The notes: a model not told the origin generated them from the sequence alone. DNA of 64,000 nucleotides from Tretioscincus oriximinensis (GCA_022410635.1 JAJVDF010000165.1:1996367-2060366); one strand, 5' to 3'; shown: positions 21,801-31,278, counted from the first letter of the stretch. Program-made: numbers and translations.

Positions 21801-24800
21801 ACCATGGGGCAAGCCAGGGCAGCACCCCAGTGCCCCCCAAGGCTCTGGCCAATTGTAAAATAAACATTTTAGGCCCCACTTTGTTTTTCTTCCCCAGAGC
21901 TCCCAAGAGTCTAGCTACACCACTGGGGGGCATTACTCTAAGAGCAAATCATTGCCACAGAATGGCAATTGTCTCCCCTAAAATGGCCATTATGGCCAAT
22001 TAAAATAACACGATGGTCTCTTCGTACACCCAGGTGTTGGGAATCAGATAAAATGCCCAATAATTCTTCACTATACACAAGGAACTGAATTAATCGTACT
22101 CCAAAAGTCATCCCTCTATCATTATTAGAAATCTCACTGCTTCTCTGAAGGAGGCTCAGAGGTTGGGGAGGGGACCATTCACACCCGAATGCAGAACTAA
22201 CCTGGATGATATTCTTGAAGAAGCTGAAAAGTCAAAGGGTTAAAGGCATTCATACCAGCAGTCTGAAGGGAATTGGGTTAGGTAGGGAGGGCATTACTTT
22301 AAGGGCCACACAAAGACAGTGGACCCCCTAAAATGGCCAATAGAGAATGCTAACATCTAAAATGATGTGAGGATGGCTTATGACATTGAGAGCAGGGGAC
22401 ACTTGAACTGGCCACTAATGCCCAGTTTGGAGGCTGAAATTGAGTATCAGAAAGTAATTCAAAATTTATTCCTTTCTCTCGTTTTTGCAAGTCTCACTAT
22501 TACTCCAAATTCTTTGAAGAGGGCCAGGGATTGGGCAGGAGGCGACACACACCCAAGCACAGAACTAACCTGAATAATGTTCTTGAAGAAGCTGTAACAT
22601 TAAAGGGTTAAAAACATTCACACCATGAATGGAAGTTGGAAGGTTTAGAATAACTTTAAGGGAATATAAAATGGCCAATAAAAAAATGAAATTATTTGAA
22701 AGCTAGAAATTTTGACCCAAACTAACTTCTTTGAATTCTACCTAGGAGGAGCAGAGGAAGGGGAGGGGATCATTCACAGCCAAATGCAGCACTAACCTGG
22801 ATGATATTCTTGAAGAAGCTGGGAAGTAAAGAGTTAAAGACATTCATACTGAAAGTCAGAGGGAATCTTGGGCTTTGCGGGAACATTGCTTTGAGGACCA
22901 TGCAAAGGCAATGGTCCATCCTAAAATGCCAATACAGAATGCTAACAGTTGAAATATGTTTAGGAGCAAAGAGGCACTTAAATTGACCACTAATGGCTCA
23001 GTACAGATGAAGGCCATTTTGAGTTTTGGTCAGTAGTCCAAGACCCACCACTCTCTCTAATTTTGGAAAAATTGCCTCCTAGACTCCCTTGCTGGGAATT
23101 CTGATTCACATTAAGTTCTTTGAATTCTACCAAGGGGGCCCAGGGTTTGGGGAGGGGTCCATACACACCCGAACGCAGAACTAACCTTGACAATGTTCCT
23201 GAAGAAGCTGAGAAGTTAAGAAGGGTTAAAGACATTCATACCAGCAGGCAGAAGGGAATTTTGGCTGGGGAGGGCATTACCCTAAGGGCAAATGTTTGCC
23301 ATTACAGGCAACTATCTCTCTTAATATTATCAATACAGGATAGTACCATTAAAATGATATGGAAGACCCTTTCTATGTGTGAGGCGGTGAGTTTGAAAGA
23401 TAAATTGGCCATTAATGTTTCAGTCTGGAAACCAAATTTGAGTACTGGAAAGTAGTCCAAGACCCACCAATCTCTCTTTTGTGGAAATCTCACCTAGTCT
23501 TTCACTGAGAAGTCATTAGGCAGACCGTGAGAAAGCTTGGGTTTTTAAAAATCTTCTCATCTTCATGTTCAATGAGTGGCCTGAGAGCCACGGGTATAAA
23601 GGAGTTCCTTTTCCAATTCCTGTGCTAAAGACCTTCTCTGCATTGCATCTAAAGAACTCGGTTTAGTCTATGGAACTTCTTGCTGTCCACTTTATTTCCT
23701 CGCCTATTTCCATGGTGTTACTAGATGCCCCTTGCTAGGAATCCTGACCTAAACTACGGCTATGCTTGCACAGGCTTACTAATGTGTTTTAGGAACCTGT
23801 TATAGCACATCTGTTAACAATGTTTTGTAGCAGATCATTAAAACGCTTCATTGAGGTTTCTCTGACTTCTACCCAAGGGTGTCAGGGGTTGGGGATCATT
23901 CACAAGTGAACGCAAAACTTACCTGGACAATTTTTTGAGGAAGCTGAGAATGCAAAGGGTTACTCTAAGGGCAAATGATTGCTCTACAAGGCAATGGGGG
24001 CAGAGATAAACTGGCTATCAATGTCTTAAAACTAGTCAGGAAAACAAATTTGAGTATTGAACAATAGTCCAAGACACAACTCTCTTTTATTTGTAGAAAT
24101 TTTTGGCCGGACTTTCAGTGTGGAGTGGCCTGAATATAACTGAGAGGCCATTAGCAGGAGTGTGAGAGAGCTTGGATATTAAAAGCTTTCTCACTTCACA
24201 TCTATGAGTGGCCCATGGAGTTATTGGTATAAGGCAGTCCCTTTCCCGCAATGCCTAGGCAAAGGAAGTAAACTTAAAGGGCAAGTGGAGGGATGGGTCT
24301 GGATGATACTCACGACCTTCGATGTTGCTCCACAGTCAAGATCTTCTTATGTCCTCCCTTGGGAATTGGGCCTAAAAGGATTTTAAGAAACCCTATTGTT
24401 GAATAAGTGGGCAGCAACAAATGACTTTATGACATCAGTGATGCTATCAGCAGGCACTGTCAAGTTTTGTTATCAAGGAAAGAAATGGGAAGAGGCATAG
24501 TCCACTAGGTGCCCCTAACCAAGGTCTCCTGGTTCAGGGTGTTCCCTGCATTTGTCTTCTCTAGGCAATGGTCACAGTGAATGCAATATCTCAGTCTCTT
24601 GAGAGCACTCCTGGATTATTCTTTTCTTCACCTTACTGCATACATTTGATTGCAACATCTTCACTTATTTAAACTTCTTTCCCCCAGGCAATTCTTTCCA
24701 CTTAGGATTTACTACTTGACCTGACCTGTACCTCATTGGACAAATAACCTCTATCACCCAGTTTGCTATATAGTCTGCCCCTAGGCAGTTGTTCTATAGC

Positions 24801-26365
24801 ATCTGAAGAAGTAAACTTGTTTATGAATGCTCATGCTGCTTGCCTTTTTCTAGTTAATCTCTATGACGCTCAAGAACCTCTTTCTATGCTCCACAGCATT
24901 TGAAGAAGACTTGTATATGAAATCTCCTGCTATTGTTAGTCTCTAAAGTGCTATGAGGCTCTTTTGTACGGGCATGGAATGTCATCTAAAATATTCCCCC
25001 TGCTTGAGTGTCAAGATACTAAGGCAAGAACACAGTTTCAAAAGCTCCATCAGATGCAATTTGCCAAAGGGTGCTTCCTATCAGGTGGCTCCATCCCTTT
25101 TTTTCTCCAATTACCAGTGAAACAAATTTCTGAAGTGCCAGGTTGGACTTGGCTACTGTCAAGAAAGCAGCTGAGCTGCTCTTAAACGAGTCCTGCTTCT
25201 TAAGGCCTTGCATTCCTGTCTGAACAGCTAGTAGGCCATTTAAGGGCCAGTTCTGTATAATGATTGTTTAACTATAAGAGACTCCACCACTTTTCAGAGA
25301 GGGGTCATTTTTCTTTTGGCTGTTATAAACAGAATAATCATTGGGTAAGAATAAAATTTGTTTCCAAAGATCTGTCCAATGATGGTTCGAATCTGAGTCC
25401 AAAACTTTACTGCATCTTCAAAGTTTCACCACATACGCAAAGATGAGAGTTTGGTATAGTGAGAGCCAGTTTGGTGTGGTGGTTAGAGTGTTGGACTCGA
25501 ACCTGGTAGTCTCCCTGTTCAATTCCCCACTTCTCCACGAAAGCCAGCTGGGTGACTTTGGGCCAGTCATAGTTCTTTGTATTCTTTCAGCCCCACCTAC
25601 TCCACAGGGTATCTGTTGTGGAGAAAGCAACAAAAGCTATGTGCGCCACCCTATGGTTGGTCACCCTGAGATCTTCGTGTGTAGTGCGGGATACAAGTAT
25701 AAATAAATAAATAAATGAGTCGAGGTCAAACAAACCCATGCCAGCACCTTGACAAGACCAAACTGTTTATTCAGTGCAAAGTACTGGGAGTATGGAATCA
25801 TCTGTGGCTGGGTATGTGAGAAAACTCCCTAACACATTATCATTGCAGAGTTTCAAAAAAGAATTCTGAAACATTCAGCCATTGTCCTTCTCTAAAATCA
25901 AAATCCCACAGTCAATGGACCAGTTGGATCCACCACCCCCTTTAGTGGGCTCCCTTTCTTCTTACCTGCTGTTATCATCTTCTCTTCCATATCACCTGTT
26001 CCTTTGGAGGCCAAATCCTCAATTCTACACTCAGGATTAGCTATCACCCCTACATTCTTATCAGAGGGGAGTCCATAGACCCCCAAGATCCTTCATTTAA
26101 ACTGCATGGGTAAAGTGTCCCTCAGGCCCTGAAGGCCACAGGGAACCTCTAGCTTTTCTCCTGCTACTCTACCACTATGGTTTCCACAAGAAAATTAACT
26201 GAAGTGGAGCTTACTGGGTGATGCTTTTCTGGGGAGGGGAGTTATCAGGAGAACCTCTTCTGCCTAACTGCCTTAGAATGTTCAGCCTCTTTGAATCCTC
26301 CTGCCATTCTTACCTGCAGTGATCCGTCTAAAGGTGGCTGAGGTCATAGTCACACCTTGACTTCC
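18870..26365 (-). CDS. 3' part of a spliced gene, product unrecognised, with tandem alternative microexons
   Basis: Seen in the sequence: on the minus strand, exon candidates at 26365-26314, 26049-25966, 24371-24314, ten 22-nt microexons, and a last exon at 18985. Acceptors and donors are mostly consensus and phases match. The 52-nt exon ends in phase 1, the 84-nt exon is phase 1-1, and the 58-nt exon is phase 1-2. A 22-nt microexon takes phase 2 and returns phase 0, and the last exon then reads Val-Gly-stop. Other frames of the first two exons contain stops. Family knowledge: none; the protein (with ...TATFRRITA..., ...EEKMITA..., ...TVEQHRR...) is not recognised. Inference: a real gene with about ten alternative copies of its penultimate coding exon. 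The 5' end is not found. The weakest points are the acceptor of the second exon and that of the last exon. A decayed gene remains possible. Confidence 0.6.
18875..18985 (-). CDS. Last exon: Val-Gly-stop and short 3' UTR
   Basis: A pyrimidine-rich tract (TTCTCTGCACTGCCTTCTCC) and CTGCTCCAG precede GTTGGCTGAGAGC. After phase 0 it encodes only Val-Gly before TGA. In phase 1 it stays open to TGA after about 14 codons. In phase 2 it stays open for about 28 codons, to a TAA that overlaps the polyadenylation signal. The 3' boundary is an estimate, 15-25 nt past AATAAA. Confidence 0.55.
18894..18899 (-). terminator. AATAAA polyadenylation signal
   Basis: Canonical hexamer on the minus strand (TAATAAAAAG). 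About 25-55 nt downstream the minus strand is GT-rich (TTGTGTGGATGTG and TTTTGTGTCTG), as expected of a downstream element. This supports a true transcript end rather than a chance hexamer. Confidence 0.65.
19367..19388 (-). CDS. Microexon A1 (FFKDIVK)
   Basis: Acceptor CTTTATCTCCACAG, donor GTTAGT. It is the copy closest to the last exon. It lies in the first arm of the 559-bp N-joined duplication, so it may be the same exon as the copy at 19927. Confidence 0.55.
19927..19948 (-). CDS. Microexon A1' (FFKDIIK), possibly a false duplicate
   Basis: It differs from the copy at 19367 by one base (Val to Ile). Acceptor CTTTATCTCCACAG, donor GTTAGT. It lies in the second arm of the N-joined duplication. 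Confidence 0.45.
20437..20458 (-). CDS. Microexon B1 (FFKNIIQ)
   Basis: Acceptor TTTGACTTTTCAG behind a branch-point-like TTTAACCC, donor GTTAGT. Compared with type A it carries Asn for Asp and Gln for Lys. Confidence 0.6.
20841..20862 (-). CDS. Microexon A2 (FFKDIVK)
   Basis: Exon sequence identical to A1. The acceptor tract reads ATTTAACTTTTCAG and the donor GTTAGT. Confidence 0.6.
21335..21356 (-). CDS. Microexon B2 (FFKNIIQ)
   Basis: It differs from B1 by one third-position change (ATC to ATT). Acceptor and donor are as in B1. Confidence 0.6.
21701..21722 (-). CDS. Microexon A3 (FFKDIVK)
   Basis: Exon identical to A1 and A2. Acceptor TTTAACTCCTCAG, donor GTTAGT. Confidence 0.6.
22202..22223 (-). 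CDS. Microexon B3 (FFKNIIQ)
   Basis: One synonymous change from B1 (AAC to AAT). Acceptor TTTGACTTTTCAG, donor GTTAGT. Confidence 0.6.
22570..22591 (-). CDS. Microexon B4 (FFKNIIQ)
   Basis: Two third-position changes from B1, same peptide. The acceptor tract CTTTAATGTTACAG is less pyrimidine-rich. Donor GTTAGT. Confidence 0.55.
22797..22818 (-). CDS. Microexon B5 (FFKNIIQ)
   Basis: Exon identical to B3. Acceptor CTTTACTTCCCAG, donor GTTAGT. It is only about 205 bp from B4, the shortest spacing in the array and a short intron if the two were ever joined. Confidence 0.55.
23186..23207 (-). CDS. Microexon AB (FFRNIVK)
   Basis: It mixes type-A and type-B residues (Asn as in B, Val and Lys as in A) and carries a conservative Lys-to-Arg change. 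Acceptor TTAACTTCTCAG, donor GTTAGT. Confidence 0.6.
23923..23943 (-). pseudogene. Decayed 21-nt microexon copy
   Basis: It keeps an acceptor (TTTGCATTCTCAG) and a better donor than the others (GTAAGT). One base is lost, so it would leave in phase 2 and encode FLKKLS. This could be a dead copy or an alternative that reads the longer phase-2 frame of the last exon. Confidence 0.45.
24314..24371 (-). CDS. 58-nt exon feeding the microexon array
   Basis: Acceptor AAATCCTTTTAG, donor GTC/GTGAGT. Read in phase 1 it gives GPIPKGGHKKILTVEQHRR and leaves TC. That completes a Ser codon with the first C of any 22-nt microexon. This match to the phase needed by the microexon frame (independently indicated by their substitution pattern) is the main argument that these belong to one gene. 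Confidence 0.5.
24798..24970 (+). mobile_element. Two foldback-family fragments in an intron
   Basis: AGCATCTGAAGAAGTAAACTTG at 24798 and AGCATTTGAAGAAGACTTG at 24895. Each is followed by the GTTA(G/A)TCTCTA arm end seen at 3445 and 38944. Confidence 0.6.
25466..25718 (+). mobile_element. tRNA-derived SINE, family 2
   Basis: The head GAGAGCCAGTTTGGTGTGGTGGTTAGAG (A-box region, split here for reading) and a B-box-like GTTCAATTCCC precede a body with GGGTGACTTTGGGCCAGTCA. It ends in GGATACAAGTATAAATAAATAAATAAA. Read antisense it lies inside an intron of the minus-strand gene. Confidence 0.8.
25966..26049 (-). CDS. Upstream exon (30 or 84 nt)
   Basis: Donor GCAG/GTAAGA is strong. Two acceptors keep phase 1-1: AAGGAACAG (30-nt exon, encoding DMEEKMITA) and AAGAATGTAG (84-nt exon, adding VIANPECRIEDLASKG before it). 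The frame is open through both, while the other frames have stops. Neither acceptor has a good pyrimidine tract, so the 5' boundary is uncertain. Confidence 0.45.
26314..26365 (-). CDS. 52-nt upstream exon
   Basis: The strong acceptor TTTGTTTTTCTTGTTGCCAG and strong donor GCAG/GTAAGA bound a segment open in only one of three frames (GSQGVTMTSATFRRITA). It enters in phase 0 and leaves in phase 1, matching the next exon. A CR1 insertion begins 36 bp upstream of its acceptor. Confidence 0.5.
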
Positions 26366-26400
26366 CTGGCAACAAGAAAAACAAAGCTGGGGAAATATCT

Positions 26401-26979
26401 GGGCAACAAAAATGATCAAGGGTCTGGAGCACCTCCCTTACGAAGCAAGGCTGCAACGTCTGGGCCTCTTCAGCCTTGAAAGGAGACGTTTGAGAGGTGA
26501 TCTGATTGAAGTGTACAAAATCATGCATGGGATTGACAGGGTGAATAGAGAAAAAATGTTTTCTCTATCACACAACACAAGGACCAGAGGGCACTCCTTA
26601 AAACTGTTGGGTAGAAAAGTGAGAACAGACAAAGGGAAGTATTTTTTCACCCAGAGGGTCATCAGCCTGTGGAATTTACTTCCTGAAGAGGTAGTGGTAG
26701 TTAACAGCTTGGATAGTTTCAAGACAGGACTAGACAGGTTTATGGACACTAAGGGTATAAATGGATACTAAGATAGTTGTCTGGATGTAGCCTCCGGGAT
26801 GGAGCCACAGGCAGGACTCCTGAAATACCATTTGCAGGGAGTCATAACAGGAGCATATTTTGCTTTCCTCTGTTCGGACTGCCCAGGTGCATCTGGTGGG
26901 CCTCTGTGTGACACAGAATGCTGGACTCGATGGGCTGTGGCCGGATCCAGTATGGCTCTTCTTATGTTCTTATGTTCTA
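26401..26979 (+). mobile_element. CR1-clade LINE, 5'-truncated
   Basis: A 119-codon frame (26412-26771), nearly identical to the end of the copy at 8452, then the same 3' UTR ending in TTCTTATGTTCTTATGTTC. It begins at GGGCAACAAAAATGATCAAG. High identity to the 8452 copy suggests both are fairly young. It lies antisense in the minus-strand gene. Confidence 0.9.
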
Positions 26980-26981
26980 AC

Positions 26982-27515
26982 CCAGACAAATCATGGTTGT
27001 TGGTAACTATCTTTGCTCTGCTTTAAGGCAGGGACAAAAAGTCTGCAAAAGAAGGGTTGCCCCATTTCTTATGTTCTTATGTATTTATTTCCTTATTATT
27101 TATATTTTCTAGATGTTTTTCACCTGAAGGTCTTCAGACAGATCACAATATTAAATAAAAATGTATTGACCAAAAATGTTACTATAAAAATAATGAATAT
27201 TTAGTCTTGTTATTAGACAGATTATTGGCTATTTCTGTCCTTGATTTGTGTTTACCCCNTGTGGATCAGTCCAGTTCTCTCCATCCATAGCCCTTGTAAA
27301 AGCACTTAGTTCACACTCATTTTCAGACTGGACCTTGCGTTTAGGATGGAGGGGAGATCTCCATTTGGGGGTATTTTTTGTACCCACAGGTTGGCTCAAA
27401 TTCCTTCAATTTTCTTTTATATTATTTTTTTTGTTGCACGAAATAAAGAAATATTGATACATTGGCATTTTTGTGCTTTAAGGTGTACAATAATACTTCC
27501 TTCCACCCTCCCTCA
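26982..27515. other. Unassigned stretch, one N
   Basis: N at 27259. A short AATAAA-rich tail-like block is at 27105-27165. No exon found. Confidence 0.35.
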
Positions 27516-27519
27516 TCCC

Positions 27520-28170
27520 TAGGGTAGTTGATCTATATTCATCAATTGTTCAGGTTTAATTGAAGAAGATTAAATTGAATTTGTATTTTTGGGACTGTAG
27601 AGTCAGGTTTGATTGTAGATAGTCTTCAGTGGATCTCCATTTATCTTTTATTGCATTCATCTTCTTGATATTGTATGCCGAGTTAACTTTTACATTGTTT
27701 ATATTCACAGGTATTTTTTCTATAATATAATCCCACCACCATTTGAGCTCTCTATATGAAACATCCGTCCACCCTCTTAATAACACCAGTTGTGCACACG
27801 ATAATAGTGTTATCATCATTTGTTTATTGATCGAGAAATTGAAATTATTTAGGTCCCCCCCAAAAAATAGCCATCTTAACTGTTATTGTTATATTTAATA
27901 AAGTTATCTTATTAATTTCTGTTTGTATTTTCTTTCAACAGTCCTGTGCATTGTTACAGCTCCACATCTGATGGTCATAATCTGCTAGGACCTGGCATCC
28001 ATTCCAACATAAATTATTTGTGTTAGAAACATAATGTGCAATTTGTTTGGGTGTTCGGTGCCATTTGTGTAAAATTTTTAACCTAGCTTCTTTGGGTTCC
28101 TTTACTTTTCATGGATTTTCATCTTTGTTTAGAATCAAATTTTATCCAAAATCCAAAAAGAAAACCTAAG
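27520..28170 (-). mobile_element. L1-clade LINE fragment, ORF2 C-terminus
   Basis: The minus-strand translation, in broken frames, gives KILHKWHRTPKQIAHYVSN, then CWNGC-x9-HQMWSC, and later LKWWWDYI and KDKWRSTEDYL. This is the order seen at the C-terminus of L1-type ORF2 proteins. Stops and frameshifts are present, so the copy is dead. Confidence 0.75.
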
Positions 28171-28572
28171 CGATAACATAATTCCTTTCAGCTCAGCAAG
28201 TTTTTAATTAAGCTAAATGTGAGATATATTAATATGATTCTAAAACACCCTTCAAAGGAGCCCCCATTTCAGGTCCTTGGAGGGTAAGATGTAGCAATGC
28301 TTTCTTGGACAGATGACCAGGTTCTGGCTCCAGATAGAAGAGACAGGCAGGAGGCCTCTGCCAACTGCAAAGAATTAATAATAGGTTAAAGGTTTGCTTT
28401 CTCCTTCTGTTTGAAGTGCTGAGAAGCAATTGATGAGGCCCTGTGCGAGAGAAGATGCTGACCTACATGGACTATGAATTGTCCCAGCAGGAGAAGTTCT
28501 TAAAACAACCTCTCAAAAGAGATGTTGTATCCCATGGGAATTCTTGGCTAAGGTTCTCACATAGCAATGTAC

Positions 28573-28830
28573 AGAAGAAGAAGATGGAGAAGAAAAACAA
28601 TTGGATTTTTATACCCCGCCGCTTTCACCCAAGAGGACTCAGAGTGGCTTACAAGTTATTTTTCATCCGAAGGCTTACATCTATCTACTTGAAATCTCTT
28701 GGTTTTGAACAGCTAGGCTGGATGAAGCTGAGGCCAGTAGAGGGAGCTCTCTCACTCCAGGGCAGACACATGAGGCCTCATACTCCAATCTCCCTGTAGA
28801 AAGACCTTTGCTCTTAATTTCTGCACCACC
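28573..28830 (-). mobile_element. tRNA-derived SINE, family 1
   Basis: Same body as at 967 (TAAGCCACTCTGAGTCCTCT, CGGGGTATAAAAATCC, GAA-rich tail), more diverged at the tRNA-like head. Confidence 0.7.
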
Positions 28831-29077
28831 ATGCCTTGATGTCTCACAATATTTACCATTTTCCCACAATGGAAGGCCCCACAAAGACTTTTTAGCAGAT
28901 TTACACAATAGCCCGAAATGAAAACTAGGACCATGGGTCTTTTTAGTGAGTGGACTGCTGAACCTGTAATTCATCCTGATATAGGTACCATAGTGGTTAA
29001 AATTCTGCGTGAGGATTCAGCCTTGTGAATAGTCCCTTTGTTGGCATGCTAACTGAAGTGCAACAGAACAGAAATAC

Positions 29078-29160
29078 TTTATTTATTTTAATTCAATTTG
29101 GATTTTTATCCCGCCCTATACCTGAAGGTCTCAGGGCAGGTCACAATCATAAAAACAGAA
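29078..29160 (-). mobile_element. SINE/LINE 3' tail fragment (CCTGAGACC type)
   Basis: Reverse reading gives GACCTGCCCTGAGACCTTCA and ATAGGGCGGGATAAAAATCC with an A/T-rich end. It is related to 6100 and 57170. Confidence 0.55.
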
Positions 29161-29255
29161 TGCAACATCTATGAAACAACAATAGTGTATGAAAGTGGAA
29201 AAGAAGAAAAATTGCTCACTTTGTCCTCTCTATGGCAGACACACTTGACTTTTGG

Positions 29256-29456
29256 TAGGCTGACCAAATGACCCCTTTTGGTGTGTGTGTGTGTGTGTGT
29301 GTAAACTTGGTTTTGGGGTGCCTCCGGGTTTTTGCTGAGGATTTTTTTTCCTATAAAGTTTTTATTTTATTTTTTTTATTCCTCAGCAAGAACTGGGAGG
29401 CACCCCAAAACCGGGTTTTCACCCCCCCCCCCAAAAGGGGTTATCTGGTCAGCCTA
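29256..29456. mobile_element. Palindromic hAT-like MITE, second copy
   Basis: Same ends and arm content as 11643-11848, with a TG-repeat expansion at 29281-29302 in one arm. Flanks ACTTTTGG and ACTTTTAG match at 7 of 8 bases if the last A is shared. Confidence 0.7.
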
Positions 29457-29971
29457 CTTTTAGGAGAGCGTTTCCTATGTTTTGAGTAATTGTCTGGTCC
29501 CCCTGGGAATGTAAACAATGAGCAGGCTTTGTTTTTCACTCTCCATCCTATTGCTATTATAAGTTTTAGACTGTCAGCTTCGAGCATCGGTTGTAACCTG
29601 CCATCCAATCATCCGAAATGGCTGTTATGTTTCAGAAACAAGGGAGTAGAAACAGTATAGGGTTCTACGTTACAGAAACTTGTATGGTGGTCGTTCTGGA
29701 GGGGGCATTGTTCAAATTTTCAACTCACAAAATTACTCACAGGAAGCAACTGCCTCACTCTGATTAATAGCAGGGCTGCCCATCTGTGAAAGTGACTAGA
29801 GTATTTGGCATATTTAACCCTCTTCTAATATACATACCATGTTTCCCCCCAAATAAGACATTATCTTATATTAATTTTTGCTCCCAAAGATGCACTACAT
29901 CTTATTTTCAGGGGACATCTTATTTTTCCACGAAGAAGAATTCACATTTATCAAATATTTATTCACATTTA

Positions 29972-30101
29972 AGAATTCGCATCTGAAGAAGTAGACGTGT
30001 CTACGAAAGCTTATGCCATCCACTTTTCTCAAGTTAGTCTCAAAGTGCTGCTAGCTTCTTTGCTGGACTTTCTACTAGACTAACACTGCTATTTCTCTGA
30101 A
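29972..30101. mobile_element. Single-arm foldback-family copy with 11-bp flanks
   Basis: It runs from GCATCTGAAGAAGTAGACGTG to CTAACACTGCTATTTCTCTG, the outer end also seen at 3445 and 38944 in inverse. ATTCACATTTA occurs on both sides (29961-29971 and 30102-30112). A third copy of that 11-mer lies just upstream, so the target-duplication call is less certain here. Confidence 0.65.
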
Positions 30102-30114
30102 ATTCACATTTATT

Positions 30115-31028
30115 GTTGAACAAAAAAAAAGAACTATTTTGCAGTTTCTGGCCACCAGGTGGAACTCATCACAAACGAAAACGTTGCTACGTCTTACTTT
30201 CGGGTGGCACCTTATATTTAGCAACCCAGTCTTAGTTTCAGGAAAATAGGGTAGGTCAAAAAATCATGGTTTTTCACTGCAGCATATATCTTCAAGCTGT
30301 TCAGAGAAGACTGGTAGTCTACAAAAGATAGTTTTAAAAAAATCACTGATTTATCCTCTTGGTTCAGTTATAACCTTTCTTCATTAATAAAAATCACGCC
30401 ATTTACACTGTTAACAGAGTTCTTCCCAATCTCTAGCATGCGGAATGGTTTACTTGCCATATTTTGTGGTTCAATTGTATAATTGTATTTGACCTCTTGT
30501 GACCTTATGGGCCACACCATGATAGGTTCTTCTGTCTTCTGCTGTCTCCCCAAGGCTTTCCTAAACTAGTGTTCATTGCTTCCATGGCACCGTTAATCTC
30601 ATCCTCTGTCAACCCCTTTTTTGCCTTCATTTTTCTTAGAATTCTTCCAGTGAATACTGGCTTTTTATTATGAAATGGAAGTATTTGAGTGAACAGTCAG
30701 GGTTTATTCCCTTTAATGTTGGTTGACTTTATCTCCTTGCAATCTATGAGACTCTCAAAAGTAGACTATACAGGTTGCTAGCTTCTTATTCTCAGCCTGT
30801 ATTTAGAAAGTCCTTGCTTTCATCTGTAGTATAAGAAACTGGATAGTATTAGATTAGACCAGAGTATAGAAACTGCCATTCTCACTCGCTTTTTTAAAAA
30901 AATATTGTGGGAGTTGAAATCCAAAAGGAGGAATGTTCCTCGATTACTCAGGACACTTCTACAGGTGATATAAGCCAAGATCTCAATTGGAAAATTGACT
31001 CTGAACTTTGTGAACTGAACCCTGTGCT
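30115..31028. other. Unassigned AT-rich stretch
   Basis: No exon or repeat copy was supported. Confidence 0.4.
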
Positions 31029-31029
31029 G

Positions 31030-31190
31030 CCTCAAAACAAATCAAATGTTTATTACAGTCATAGACCCATAGCATAAACATCACTTGAGTAGCCAAAATC
31101 AATATACTGAGTACATTTTGTTCAGAAAGTACTAACCAAAACCAGAAAAGGCATGTTAGTTTATACAAAACATAGTATCAGTATAAACCA
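31030..31190 (-). mobile_element. Possible 3' end of the unassigned non-LTR element
   Basis: AATGTTTATTACAGTCATAG resembles AGTATTTATTACGGTCGTAA at the 3' end of the element at 14158. The tetranucleotide tail is missing. The match is short, so confidence is low. Confidence 0.35.
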
Positions 31191-31278
31191 AGCATTAGAA
31201 CTCCACGTTTCTGATCAATGGGCTGCTGTGGATTCTAGTATTTCTCAGCCTAATACACCTGATATACTGTGAGACTCT

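Larger units (their letters stand above)
19240..23950 (-). repeat. Tandem array of about 11 microexon-bearing units
   Basis: Units of 230-740 bp each centre on a conserved block of about 70 bp: acceptor tract, 22-nt exon, donor, and CGTTCGGGTGTG-like intron start. Two unit types alternate, FFKDIVK (A) and FFKNIIQ (B), giving an A+B dimer of about 865-910 bp repeated at 19.9-20.8, 20.8-21.7 and 21.7-22.2 kb. Between blocks, parts of the introns are also alignable (for example AAACATTTAAAATCAC and CCTAAAATGG). Copies decay toward the gene's 5' side (23.9 kb). Confidence 0.85.

Noticed and set aside
19367..23207. Butyrophilin/BG-type heptad exons (tandem short exons)
   Set aside because: Those exons are 21 nt and symmetric, encoding coiled-coil heptads. 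These are 22 nt, not symmetric, and encode FFKNIIQ-like peptides without heptad character.
19240..23950. Reading the array as an ordinary non-coding satellite
   Set aside because: Unit length varies from about 230 to 740 bp, conservation is focused on a 70-bp block, and substitutions in the 22-nt core favour one reading frame. A plain satellite would not show this. It is not fully excluded.
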